The translations under genes were made by a program, and so were the position numbers. From the NCBI GenBank assembly GCA_022827095.1, contig JAJDTP010000019.1, positions 124,001-188,000 of the forward strand: a DNA stretch of 64,000 nucleotides, read 5' to 3'. The notes beneath the pieces were generated by a model. It did no database searches. It had not been told where the DNA came from and saw nothing but the letters and a program-made list of their open reading frames with translations. The number at the start of each line of letters is the position of its first letter. Position 1 is the first letter of the stretch. Positions 35,983 to 45,279 of this stretch are shown here, in pieces. The stretch comes from Dehalococcoidia bacterium. Lineage in GTDB: Bacteria > Chloroflexota > Dehalococcoidia > Lucifugimonadales > UBA3495.

Positions 35983-37371
35983 CTAGTCCGCTGTAGTATT
36001 GCCGGGCGAGCCCACGGCGTTGTGCTCGGCGACCGTAGCCGACCGGCTATTGAGCCGGCACAAAGTTGAGATCAGGCTGCCACCAACAACCAGGACCATA
36101 TAGACGTAGATGCACACGTTCTGCCAGAGGTACCCCGCGTTCAGCCGATGCAATGCCTCTTCCTGCGGATACCCCAAGGCTTCGAAATCGATCTCCCACG
36201 AATACAGCAGGTTATGATCCGGAAGGATGGACGGCAGGCCTGGCGTCAAGTAAATGGCAAGCATCGCGACGGCGCCGATGGCGGATACCGTTATAGCCAC
36301 AGACACCGCTGCGTAAAGGAAGAACCGACGATCCCGCTCCGCAAGGTCGATGTCCGGGTCATGCAACAAGAGTATGATGGCGAATGCGCCGGACAATGCT
36401 GCAAGCTGAATACCAAATTCTGTCCAGACCCCGATATTGGACAGTATCAGGATGCAAACGTATGCCAATGCCGCCGGAGGCGCTACCACCGTAACCGCTC
36501 TCCGCAAAGGATCGTTTGTCCCGCGACCTGATCCGTATTGCCAGTTCCAGAGCAGGTGGAATACCAGCGCCGCGGCTGAGGAGATGACCAGGTTCACCAT
36601 GAGCGCCAGCATGTAGGGGAGCGGCTCTACCGCGAATTCTCCCAGGGTGTAGAACCCATAGATGTCCATGCGCGTCAAAGCTGAGGGCAGCAGTTGAGCG
36701 CTCAGCAGGAAGAAGAGCGATATGGAGAGGAACTCGCGGAGGGCGTTGTTGCCCCGCATACGCATGAACTTGTACGCCAGCATCAAACCCATGATGGACA
36801 CGATGTAGACGATAGGAATCCATGGGTCCATCAGGTCTGCCGACGACAGGATGTACCCGCTGGCCACGATGCACACTCCCGGCAGCAGGCAACTGAACGC
36901 GGCGAAACGCAGTGTTTCTCTCAGGTCCAGCGACGCGGCGATGCTGAGTGGAGGGTCCGCTTTGATCGCTTCGCTGGGCGATGCTTGGGTTCCCGGTAAG
37001 CTCTCCTGGCGCTCCGGCTCGGCATCCGCAGACGCGCGCTTGGGTTGGGATTCGGTACCGGATTTGAAGCCGGCCAACGTCAACAGGCCCTCCACTTCGG
37101 CGTCCGAAAGGTTCAGGGCTCTGCCGAAAATCTCCAGTCGTTTTCGGTTGGGTCGGGTTACGCCGGATTCCCAACGGGAAACCATGGTGTGGCTGGACCG
37201 GTCGGCGAATTGACTGTCGACCAACGCCATGCGCCGCAACAATTCTTCCTGGGTCAGACCACGGTTTCCGTTTTCCGTCGAAAATGCCTCCCGGTAAGCC
37301 TTCATCAGGATGCCTACCTGTACCGACCGGGCGCGCTGCGTATCGCGGTCCTGCATCAGAGCCACCAGCAC
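35983..37371 (-). CDS. XRE-type helix-turn-helix protein with eight transmembrane segments
   Basis: 462 residues. The N-terminal 100 residues form an XRE/Cro-like helix-turn-helix (LTQEELLRRMALVDSQFADR, HTMVSRWESGVTRPNRKRLE, IFGRALNLSDAEVEGLLTLA). After a charged linker come eight TM helices, including PIVYIVSIMGLMLAYKFM, FLSISLFFLLSAQLLPSAL, MLALMVNLVISSAAALVF and VYMVLVVGGSLISTL. This architecture suggests a membrane-embedded DNA-binding regulator. It diverges from the gamma-glutamyltransferase gene, which could be its target. I know no named family for the membrane part. Confidence 0.8.
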   Translation of the reverse strand: MLVALMQDRDTQRARSVQVGILMKAYREAFSTENGNRGLTQEELLRRMALVDSQFADRSSHTMVSRWESGVTRPNRKRLEIFGRALNLSDAEVEGLLTLAGFKSGTESQPKRASADAEPERQESLPGTQASPSEAIKADPPLSIAASLDLRETLRFAAFSCLLPGVCIVASGYILSSADLMDPWIPIVYIVSIMGLMLAYKFMRMRGNNALREFLSISLFFLLSAQLLPSALTRMDIYGFYTLGEFAVEPLPYMLALMVNLVISSAAALVFHLLWNWQYGSGRGTNDPLRRAVTVVAPPAALAYVCILILSNIGVWTEFGIQLAALSGAFAIILLLHDPDIDLAERDRRFFLYAAVSVAITVSAIGAVAMLAIYLTPGLPSILPDHNLLYSWEIDFEALGYPQEEALHRLNAGYLWQNVCIYVYMVLVVGGSLISTLCRLNSRSATVAEHNAVGSPGNTTAD

Positions 37372-37604
37372 ATATCAGATTAGCGGCGTGCCATGTGACA
37401 CCGGGCATGTATTTCTGTGCGTAGCTGCATTGTATCCCGTTTTCCGGCGGATGGAGCACGTTTGGGCCAGGGAACACCTGACGCTTTCCGGTAGTCCATG
37501 CTCCGCTTTCCTTCAAACTGGCAGGCTGTGCATCGATGCCCTATACTGCCGGCCAGCAAACGCGACGGCATTTTGGTGCGGATTCACCGCGAAGGCAGGT
37601 TGTT

Positions 37605-39356
37605 ATGCCCATCGGACTCAGAAGCTACCGTCCCCTGGTGGGCGGCGTTACCCACATGGTAAGCACCGGCCACTACCTGGCAACCGCGGCCGGCTACCGG
37701 ATTCTTGAGCAGGGCGGGAACGCTATTGACGCGGGGGTGGCGGCCGGCATCGTTATCAATGTGACGCTCCCCCAGTACACCAGCTTCGGTGGCGTGGCTC
37801 CCATCATCATCCACCACGCCGAGTCCGGCGACACCAGGGAAATCAGCGGCCTCGGTCGGTGGCCGGCCGAGGCGTCCATCGACTACTTCCGGCGCGAACA
37901 CGGTGGCGACATACCCCACGGGGTGATGCGCACCGTGACGCCGGCTGCGCCGGACGCCTGGCTCACCACCCTCAGCCGGTACGGCACCATGACCTTGGAG
38001 CAGGTGGTCACGCCGGCGCTGGAACTGGCGTCCCACGGCTTCCCGATCCCGGCCACGCTGCACCGTGCCCTGGTCAGCAGCGGCGACAACATCATTCTCG
38101 ACGAAGGAGACACCAGCCAGTGGACCAGCACCATGGACATCTTCTATCCCGGAGGAAAGGCTCTGGGCATCGGAGACCTCCTGGTGCAGGCGGACCTGGC
38201 CCGTACCTTCCGGCGCATGATTGACGCCGAACGCGCCGCAGCCGGGCAAGGTCGTGAGAGCGGTATTCGGGCCGCGCGAGACCTGTTTTACAAGGGTGAC
38301 ATCGCCGAGGAGATGGTCGCGTTCATCCGGAGCCAGGGTGGTTGGCTGTCCATGAGTGACCTGGCGTCCTTCTCAGTGGGTGTGGACACGCCGCCCATGA
38401 TTGACTACAAGGGCATCGACGTGTACGCCTGCGGGCCGTGGTGCCAGGGGCCGATGAACCTTCACGCCCTGCGCATCCTGGAAGGCTGCGACCTCCAGGG
38501 TATGAGCCACAATTCGGCCGATTACATCCACACCGTTCTGGAGGCCCTCAAGCTGGCCTTCGCCGACCGCCACGCCTACTACGGCGACCCCGATTTCGTG
38601 GACGTGCCCATGGCCGGCCTGCTCTCCCGCGAATATGCGGAAATCCGCCGCAAGGAGATCGACCTCCGCCGGGCTCACCCTGAGATGCCCGATGCGGGAG
38701 ACCCCCGGGCATTCCAGGCGGGGAGCGGCCACGCGGCCCGCAAACCGGAACCGGTGGCCGGTCCGTTGTCGGCTGACACCTCGTACATCTGCGCGGTGGA
38801 TCGCTGGGGCAACGCCTTCTCCGCCACCCCCAGTGACGGCTTTGGCGGCGCGCCCATAGTGCCCGGTCTGGGCTTCATGGTGTCCGCTCGCGGAGCGCAG
38901 AACTGGCTGGATGAGGACCATCCCGCCGGCCTCGCCCCTGGAAAGCGCCCACGCCTCACCCCGAACCCCGCGATGGCGTTCAAGGATGGCAAACCCTGGA
39001 TGCCCTTCGGGACGCCGGGTGGAGACGTGCAACCCCAATCCATGGTGCAACTCTTCCTCAATGTTGCCGAATTTGGGATGGACGTGCAGCAGGCCATCGA
39101 ATCTCCCCGCGCGTCAACGTGGAGTTTCCCCAACTCGTTCTGGCCGCACGCCTACCGCCCCGGCCTGGTGGGCGTCGAATCCCGCATCGAGCCGTCCGTC
39201 GTGGACGACCTGCGGAAACGCGGCCACGATGTGGACGTGTGGAACGAGTGGACCCCTCGGATGGGTTCCCTGTGCGCTATCGAGGTCGATCGCGAGCGCG
39301 GTGGCCTGTTCGGCGGCGCGGACCTGAGGCGGGACGGCTACGCCATGGGCAGGTAA
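37605..39356 (+). CDS. ggt: Gamma-glutamyltransferase family protein
   Basis: 583 residues from the ATG at 37605 (aaggcagg upstream). ATAAGYRILEQGGNAIDAGV is the family N-terminal motif. The autocleavage/catalytic Thr position is in SADTSYICAVDRWGNAFSAT, where canonical enzymes have TTH; here the Thr is preceded by Asp and followed by Ser-Tyr. PGLGFMVSARG and GTPGGDVQPQSMVQ match the small subunit. It cleaves gamma-glutamyl bonds, as in glutathione, or acylated substrates such as cephalosporins. No strong signal peptide is visible, unlike periplasmic homologues. It diverges from the XRE-membrane gene and ends at a terminator. Confidence 0.92.
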   Translation: MPIGLRSYRPLVGGVTHMVSTGHYLATAAGYRILEQGGNAIDAGVAAGIVINVTLPQYTSFGGVAPIIIHHAESGDTREISGLGRWPAEASIDYFRREHGGDIPHGVMRTVTPAAPDAWLTTLSRYGTMTLEQVVTPALELASHGFPIPATLHRALVSSGDNIILDEGDTSQWTSTMDIFYPGGKALGIGDLLVQADLARTFRRMIDAERAAAGQGRESGIRAARDLFYKGDIAEEMVAFIRSQGGWLSMSDLASFSVGVDTPPMIDYKGIDVYACGPWCQGPMNLHALRILEGCDLQGMSHNSADYIHTVLEALKLAFADRHAYYGDPDFVDVPMAGLLSREYAEIRRKEIDLRRAHPEMPDAGDPRAFQAGSGHAARKPEPVAGPLSADTSYICAVDRWGNAFSATPSDGFGGAPIVPGLGFMVSARGAQNWLDEDHPAGLAPGKRPRLTPNPAMAFKDGKPWMPFGTPGGDVQPQSMVQLFLNVAEFGMDVQQAIESPRASTWSFPNSFWPHAYRPGLVGVESRIEPSVVDDLRKRGHDVDVWNEWTPRMGSLCAIEVDRERGGLFGGADLRRDGYAMGR

Positions 39357-39384
39357 GACCCAGACCCATCACATCTGACTGGAA

Positions 39385-39408
39385 GGCGCCGGGTAATTTC
39401 CCGGCGCC
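39385..39408. terminator. Strong hairpin terminator after ggt
   Basis: A perfect nine-base stem, ggcgccggg at 39385-39393 and cccggcgcc at 39400-39408, with loop taattt, followed by gtcttgt. It lies 29 bases after the ggt stop and may serve both ggt and the convergent sensor-regulator gene. Confidence 0.75.
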
Positions 39409-39480
39409 GTCTTGTCCGCACTCGTTGTGCGAGGTGGCTGCCAGGGGTGCACGCAACGCGCCGGTTCGCTTGAACTCGCG

Positions 39481-41880
39481 TTACGGCTTTGCCATCCGGT
39501 AACCGATCCCGTGCTCCGTGAAGATGTACGACGGATCTCGGGCGTTGTCCCCCAACTTTTGGCGTAGTGTCTTCACGTAAGCGCGTAGAAGCTGCGATTC
39601 TCCAGCGTACTCGGGTCCCCAGACGCGGTGCAGCAGCTCGTCCTGTGTCATGACCCGGCCGGCGCCGCTCGAGAGTTCGTGCAGCAACTTGTACTCGGTG
39701 GCGGTCAGCTGTACCGGCTGTCCCGCAACCGTGACCCGGTGGGACGTGTAATCCACGCTTACGCTTCCCAGAGCATATCCCTCGTCATTGTCCGCAGATT
39801 GGGATCTGGCTTTTCTGCGCAAGGTGGCCCTGATCCTCGCCACCAACTCCGTGGGAGAGAATGGCTTCACGATGTAACCGTCGGCGCCTTTCTCGTAGGC
39901 CAGGATCGCGTTTGCTTCGTCGCCCGGGTCCAGGATGCCGATCACGGAAACTCGATGTGAGGTTACCAGCCATTCCACCAGCTCAAACTCTTTCTCATTG
40001 GATCTGGACAGGTCAATCACCGCGATTTCGGGCTTTTGCTCTGTAATCAAACGCTCCAGGTCACCCAGGTCGAGCACCGCCAGGGGGGCAAAGTCCGCCC
40101 GCGCCAGCGTCCGGCGCATCGTGCTGAGGATATGCGGATCCTCGGCGACTACCAGAATCCGCGGTTTCTCACCAGCCGGCTGTTGAACGGGGCCGATGCC
40201 ATTGCCGGCTTCGGAGGTTGTCGCGACCGATTCTGCCTCGGCAATGGGGATCCTCAGCGTGAACGTCACCCCGTGTTCGCCTTCGCTCCGCTTTACGTGG
40301 AAACGACCGCCATGAGCGTTGACGACACCCTGCGCGATCGACAGGGCTAACCCACCTTCCCCGGCGCCGTCTTGGCCTTCACGCGATCGTGCCGCCCGCA
40401 GTCTTTCGAACAGCTGGGGAGGTTGGGTGCTGTGGCCGCAATCCCCGACGGTCGATACCGAGATGGCGACCTCGGAGTCCTGCAATTCGGCGCTGACCGT
40501 GATGGTGGCCAATTCTGTGGAATACCTGAAGCTGTGGGCGAAGAGGTCGCGCAGGATCTGGTCGATGCGCTCGCGGTCCGCGAGAATGTGGGGCAGGCCC
40601 GATGGGATTCGAACGTCAAAGGTCTGGCCGGCATGGTTGCGCCGAAATTCATTGATCGCGCCGGAAGCCAACTGATGCACGTCGGTGTTTTCCAGTGAAA
40701 GCTGCAACGTGCCGGCGTCTATTCGAGACAAATCAATCAGGCTGTTGATTTGCGTGCGCATCAGCTCGGTCTGGTGGTCAATTATCCGCAGCAGTTGTAA
40801 AGGCTCGGGCGAGTGCATTGAGCCGACCACATCGGTCAAAGCGACAATAGACCCCTTGATTGCACTCAACGGCGTGCGCAGCTCCTGACTGACCATTCCC
40901 AGGAGATCCGACCTCAACTTTTCGTCGTCCAAATGTGGGCTCATGTCCTGCATGGCCACCACTATCGACACAATATCGCCGTTATCTGAGTAGATGGGCG
41001 CGGCGTTGATGAGGGTGGTGATGGAGCGTCCGCTAGGCAAACAGACGACAATTTCCTCACCTCGAACCGTTTCGCCGCTCTGCATAACCCGGGAGGTCGG
41101 CAGCTCACCGAAAGAAATTTCCCGCCCGTCAGCCCGCCGGAACGAAGCCACCTCCGGCAGCCGCTCGAAAGACCCTCCCGGCAGTTGCAGATCGTCAACC
41201 ATGCGCTGGCATTCACGGTTTGCGACGAGCAGGCGCCCCGTTTTGGCGTCAAAGACGATCACGCCCATTGGGGCTATATCGACCAGCTTTTTCAGGTCGG
41301 TCTTTCTTCTTTCTACGGCTTCAAATTTGCGAGCGTTGGAGATTGCGTTTTCCGCATGCGTGGCGAAACGCTCGATGATGTCTTCGTCATCCGACGTGAA
41401 CTCTTCGCCGCTTTCGGTTTCGGCCAGGTAGATGTTGCCGATGTGCACCTCGTCGTGGCGGATTGGCATACCCAGGAAAGCCTGCATCGGCGGGTGCCCG
41501 TCGGGGAGTCCGACCGACTTGGGATGACTGGCGATATCGGCGACCCGCAGCGGGCCCTGGACTTCGTTCAGGTAGCCCAACAACCCTTTGCCTTGCGGCG
41601 GGGTTTCGACGCCGTGGAATTCACCCTCGGTCCCGCCGGAGGTGAATATGTTCTCGACTTCTCCGGATTCAGAGAAAGCCAGAAGCACTCCGTACCGAGC
41701 CTTGGTGAGCCAACGCGCGTTATCGATCACCCTTTGCAGGACTATCTTGGTTTCCAAACTTTCCGAAACATGCAGGCTTGCTTCGAGAAGATCGCTAAAT
41801 CTGCTTCGCGACTCTTCGTCTTCCCGCTCCAGCCCTGTCTTTCCTTTCGAGGCGCCAATCGCTTTATGTGCAGACATCAT
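39481..41880 (-). CDS. GAF-PAS-pseudokinase-receiver-winged-helix signalling protein
   Basis: 799 residues from the ATG at 41880; a longer frame to 41940 is possible. In order: GAF (about 30-180), PAS (about 185-300), HisKA-like, HATPase-like, receiver, and an OmpR-type winged helix at the C-terminus (TATEYKLLHELSSGAGRVMT, YVKTLRQKLGDNARDPSYIF). The H-box reads VSQELRTPL, so the phospho-accepting His is Gln332. The N-box reads RDLFAHSFRYS in place of NLLxNA, and the G1 box is VGDCGHS. The receiver keeps an acidic pair (VVAEDP), a candidate Asp in AVIDLS and the Lys in IVKPFSP. It probably senses a ligand and binds DNA directly without autophosphorylation. Confidence 0.88.
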   Translation of the reverse strand: MMSAHKAIGASKGKTGLEREDEESRSRFSDLLEASLHVSESLETKIVLQRVIDNARWLTKARYGVLLAFSESGEVENIFTSGGTEGEFHGVETPPQGKGLLGYLNEVQGPLRVADIASHPKSVGLPDGHPPMQAFLGMPIRHDEVHIGNIYLAETESGEEFTSDDEDIIERFATHAENAISNARKFEAVERRKTDLKKLVDIAPMGVIVFDAKTGRLLVANRECQRMVDDLQLPGGSFERLPEVASFRRADGREISFGELPTSRVMQSGETVRGEEIVVCLPSGRSITTLINAAPIYSDNGDIVSIVVAMQDMSPHLDDEKLRSDLLGMVSQELRTPLSAIKGSIVALTDVVGSMHSPEPLQLLRIIDHQTELMRTQINSLIDLSRIDAGTLQLSLENTDVHQLASGAINEFRRNHAGQTFDVRIPSGLPHILADRERIDQILRDLFAHSFRYSTELATITVSAELQDSEVAISVSTVGDCGHSTQPPQLFERLRAARSREGQDGAGEGGLALSIAQGVVNAHGGRFHVKRSEGEHGVTFTLRIPIAEAESVATTSEAGNGIGPVQQPAGEKPRILVVAEDPHILSTMRRTLARADFAPLAVLDLGDLERLITEQKPEIAVIDLSRSNEKEFELVEWLVTSHRVSVIGILDPGDEANAILAYEKGADGYIVKPFSPTELVARIRATLRRKARSQSADNDEGYALGSVSVDYTSHRVTVAGQPVQLTATEYKLLHELSSGAGRVMTQDELLHRVWGPEYAGESQLLRAYVKTLRQKLGDNARDPSYIFTEHGIGYRMAKP

Positions 41881-42474
41881 TGATCCGTATGATTCCCTTG
41901 TGTCCGAAACTCGCAGGCACATTCTGCCAACTTGACACACTGAATACTTGGGACCAGGGAACTAATGTGTGCCCTGGACCCTCGGTAGATGTCTCGCAAA
42001 GTGAGTGCCTGTGGCTGCGCACCATACCATACGATTCCCGGAAATCAAACCATTGTTGCGGATGTATTGCGTATTTGTAACGAACGTGTGACTCATGCCC
42101 GCAGGCGAGCCTGGAGTCCGACGGACGCAGACAATGACACCTGCCGACGGTCACATTCAGGGTTGTAGCGAAGCAGCCGGAGGACAATCTTCGAATGAGT
42201 CAAACGTCTGGCGAGTATCTCACGAAAAACCCGTTATGTAACTATTTCGGTTTGTCATTCCGTGAATATGCCGAAACCTGATCGGCTTCGTGGACACTTA
42301 CTCGCTCGCCAAAGCGCGGTTTACATCGTTTACAATGGATCTGCAGCGACCTCCCTGATCGGTATCAGTTGGCCGCCCGATACGGTATCCGGTCGCTTTA
42401 CCACCGGACTGGGCGCCGTGAAATTACCGCTACAAAGAGGAAGGCAGGCATTCTACGCGCGCGTGATATCGGAT
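41881..42474. other. Intergenic region, nothing convincing seen
   Basis: About 590 bases between the start of the sensor-regulator and the phosphoribosyltransferase gene, which diverge. Short frames are present but lack ribosome-binding sites and recognisable sequence. The region should hold promoters for both genes; I could not identify boxes with confidence. Confidence 0.4.
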
Positions 42475-43005
42475 ATGGACGCATTACAAGCCATCGCCCA
42501 ACTTGTGCGACCACACATCCATAAAGGGCGTTTTGTCCTGGAGGATGGCCAGACCACAGACTGGTACGTCAACGGGCGCGCGTTCATGCTCACCCCCGAG
42601 GGCAGCATCCTGGCCGGACGATTCATCGGGAAACTGCTGGCCAGCGACGTGCGTTGCATTGGCGGACCGGCCACGGCGGCGATTCCAGTGGTGACGGCGG
42701 TGGTGCACCAGTCTCCTGTGCCGCGCACCGGGTTTTACGTGCGCGCCGAATCCAAAGCCTACGGAATGCTCAACCGCATTGAGGGGAACCTCGAGCCCGA
42801 GGTGGCTATCGTGGACGATACCTGCTACACGGGCGATCCGATCATCCGGTGCATTGCGGCCGTGGAAGAAGCGGGCTCAGTGGTCCGACAGGTTGTGGCC
42901 GTGTTCGACCGGGGAGACGGCGGCCAGCGCGTTCGCGAATTGGGCTACGAGTACCGGTACGTGCTGAGGATTGAGGACGGGGAACCGCAACTATCACCAG
43001 CCTGA
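42475..43005 (+). CDS. Orotate phosphoribosyltransferase-like protein
   Basis: 176 residues from the ATG at 42475. RFVLEDGQTTDWYVNGRAFM resembles the PyrE N-terminal region (SGxxSxxYxD in canonical enzymes is altered here). VAIVDDTCYTGDPIIRCIAA is the PRPP-binding loop, normally VDDxxTTG, with Cys-Tyr-Thr-Gly here. It therefore fits the type I phosphoribosyltransferase fold, nearest to PyrE, which converts orotate and PRPP to OMP. The non-canonical substrate loop leaves the exact base uncertain. An in-frame upstream extension to 42262 lacks support. No pyrF or other pyr gene is adjacent. Confidence 0.75.
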   Translation: MDALQAIAQLVRPHIHKGRFVLEDGQTTDWYVNGRAFMLTPEGSILAGRFIGKLLASDVRCIGGPATAAIPVVTAVVHQSPVPRTGFYVRAESKAYGMLNRIEGNLEPEVAIVDDTCYTGDPIIRCIAAVEEAGSVVRQVVAVFDRGDGGQRVRELGYEYRYVLRIEDGEPQLSPA

Positions 43006-43184
43006 CTGCCGAGCGTCACCCAGGATTTAAGCAGCCCACCCACACTTCGCCAATGGAGTCGAGCGCCGGGGCCGGCGGTCTCCCACTTGACGGCGTTAGC
43101 TGGTATTGGCCGACCGCCGAAGGCGGGGGTTGAGGGCCGGCTGCCGTAGAATAGATACGATTTTCATCGCTGTAGTGCGGTCCC

Positions 43185-44015
43185 ATGAATCAAATGGCAA
43201 AAATCTCAGCAGGGCTGGTCAACTCCAACTGGTTCGAATATTTCATTATCGCCGTCATCATCGTGAACGGCGCCCTGCTGGGCCTGGAAACCTCTGCGGA
43301 AATTGCCGGCGCCTACGGGCGCTGGTTGGAGTTGGGAAACCAGATCGCCCTGGGCATCTTCATCGCTGAGGCCATGCTCAAGATGATAGCGTTGTGGCCG
43401 CGTATGCAGGATTATTTCCGGGACGGCTGGAACATTTTCGACTTCATGGTGATCGTCTTTGCCCTGATCCCCGCGACCGGTCAGTTCGCCATGATTGCCC
43501 GGCTGGCGCGTCTGCTGCGCGTGGTGCGGCTGATCTCGGCGATACGGGACCTGAGGCTCATCGTGGCGGCGCTGGTGCGGTCGATCCCGAGCGTAGGTCA
43601 CGTGATCATGCTGATGAGCATCGTTGTCTACATCTACGCCATCATGGGCTTCCATCTTTTCCATACCCATGATCCGGAGCATTGGGGTAGCCTGGCGATT
43701 TCGCTTCTGACCTTGTTCAATATCATGACCCTGGACGGCTGGACCAACGTCATGGACACTGCGATGCAGCGGCATTCGTTCGCGTGGGTGTATTTCGTCA
43801 GCTTCGTCGTGGTGGGTACATTCGTCGTGATCAACCTGTTCATCGCCATCATCATCAACAGCCTGGACGAGACGAAGCGAGGCAACCTGCAGGAAGGGTT
43901 GGAGCCGGTCTCCCGGCAGGACCTGATGCGCGAGTTGCGGGCAACCCAGGAGACGCTGAAGAGGCTGGAAGAACGGTTGAACACGGACGAGGCCGAGGAC
44001 GAGCACCGTCGTTAG
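43185..44015 (+). CDS. Single-domain voltage-gated cation channel, NaChBac type
   Basis: 276 residues with six TM helices. The S4 segment is RLARLLRVVRLISAIRDLRL, with Arg every third residue. The pore reads FNIMTLDGWTNVMD, with the filter T182-L-D-G-W-T-N188. NaChBac-family sodium channels have TLESW; here Asp replaces Glu at position 3 and Gly follows at position 4. The S6 (VVVGTFVVINLFIAIIINSL) is typical, and the cytoplasmic tail is a coiled coil (DLMRELRATQETLKRLEERL), as in other family tetramers. A Gly at filter position 4 is a feature reported for a calcium-selective prokaryotic channel. Stand-alone gene. Confidence 0.9.
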   Translation: MNQMAKISAGLVNSNWFEYFIIAVIIVNGALLGLETSAEIAGAYGRWLELGNQIALGIFIAEAMLKMIALWPRMQDYFRDGWNIFDFMVIVFALIPATGQFAMIARLARLLRVVRLISAIRDLRLIVAALVRSIPSVGHVIMLMSIVVYIYAIMGFHLFHTHDPEHWGSLAISLLTLFNIMTLDGWTNVMDTAMQRHSFAWVYFVSFVVVGTFVVINLFIAIIINSLDETKRGNLQEGLEPVSRQDLMRELRATQETLKRLEERLNTDEAEDEHRR

Positions 44016-44055
44016 GGTCGCTGGGCTCACGCGTGCCTCGTTTGCGGCAGGACAG

Positions 44056-44167
44056 CGTCAGAATCAGGATTTTCAAGATTTGGAGATTGTCCGGTTCGGG
44101 ACCGTTCGGTAATGGAACTCTCCCCATCCGTATAAATCGTCAAATGCCGTGAATCCTGATTCCGACG
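44056..44167. repeat. Palindromic repeat A3 (CAGGAT family)
   Basis: A 112-base element with imperfect inverted ends (cgtcagaatcaggatt against the complement of aatcctgattccgacg, one mismatch). Its left arm is nearly identical over almost 30 bases with the left arm of the element at 61260-61371. Located between the channel and amidohydrolase genes. Confidence 0.8.
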
Positions 44168-44245
44168 ATTTACGCATGAGCGCCGTCGAGCCGTTCCGCG
44201 TGGGTGGTATCATTGCCGAGAATCACCCGTAATGGAGGGATTGAC

Positions 44246-45262
44246 GTGCCTTTTGGAGACAATGACTGGCTGGCCCTGACCCAGGAAGACCCGATCGAAC
44301 CCGAAATCCCGCTGTGCGATCCGCACCATCACTTCTGGGACGGGCGCCGGCAGAGCATCCCCTACCAGCGCTACCTGCTGCACGAGCTGATGGCCGACCT
44401 CGATTCCGGCCACAACGTCCGGTCCACGGTTTTCGTGGAAGCCCGGTCCATGTATCGCGCCGACGGACCGATGGAGATGCAGCCGGTGGGAGAGGTGGAG
44501 TTCGTGCAGGGCCTCGCGGCGGCCAGCGCCAGCGGCACTTACGGCGAGGCCAGGGCCGCCGCCGCCATCGTTGGGCACGCCGATCTCAAGCTCGGTGACG
44601 ACGTGGCCCGGGTGCTGGAGGCGCTGCAGGCGGCGAGCCCGAACCGGTTCAAGGGCATCCGGCACAACGTTACCTGGAGTCCGGACCCCCTGATTGAAAA
44701 CCGAGACGCCCAGGGAATCATGTCCAACGAGACCTTCCGCGCGGGCGCCAGGACGCTGGCGCGCATGGGTCTTTCCCTGGACGTCATGCTGTCCTTCCCC
44801 CAATTGAGCGAGCTTGCCGAGTTCGCGAGGGCGGTGCCGGAGGTGTCCATCATTCTCAACCACGTGGGTGGAGTCAGCCGCACCGGGATTTATGCCGGCA
44901 AGGACGACGAAGTCATACCGACCTGGCGGGATGGCATCAGTGCGGTGGCCGAGTGCCCCAACGTCACGTGCAAGCTGGGCGGGTTGGGGATGCCGCGGTG
45001 GGGGTTCGGCTGGCACGCCCGGACCGAGCCCATCGGATCCGAGGAGTTGGCCGAGGCGATGACGCCGTGGATGACGCACTGCATTGAGCAGTTCGGGCCG
45101 GATCGCTGCATGTTCGAGAGCAACTTCCCGCCGGACAAGGTCTCCTTCTCGTACAACGTGATGTACAACGCCTTCAAGCGGCTTTCCCGGAGCTACAGCC
45201 CCAGCGAACGGGCGAACCTGCTCCATGACACGGCGGTCCGGGTGTACCGCATCGACACCTGA
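44246..45262 (+). CDS. Amidohydrolase family (TIM-barrel, amidohydrolase_2 type) protein
   Basis: 338 residues from the GTG at 44246, which has ggaggg six bases upstream; an ATG-like extension to 44204 is less likely. CDPHHHFWDGRR is the metal motif. Later features are RFKGIRHNVTWSPDP, VSIILNHVGG and DRCMFESNFPPDK (conserved Asp region, with N-F-P-P). The family acts on ring acids and lactones or as decarboxylases; substrate unknown. It is followed after 17 bases by a GMC oxidoreductase, suggesting joint oxidation/hydrolysis of one substrate. Confidence 0.9.
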   Translation: MPFGDNDWLALTQEDPIEPEIPLCDPHHHFWDGRRQSIPYQRYLLHELMADLDSGHNVRSTVFVEARSMYRADGPMEMQPVGEVEFVQGLAAASASGTYGEARAAAAIVGHADLKLGDDVARVLEALQAASPNRFKGIRHNVTWSPDPLIENRDAQGIMSNETFRAGARTLARMGLSLDVMLSFPQLSELAEFARAVPEVSIILNHVGGVSRTGIYAGKDDEVIPTWRDGISAVAECPNVTCKLGGLGMPRWGFGWHARTEPIGSEELAEAMTPWMTHCIEQFGPDRCMFESNFPPDKVSFSYNVMYNAFKRLSRSYSPSERANLLHDTAVRVYRIDT

Positions 45263-45279
45263 CGCGAGGACACGACGGC

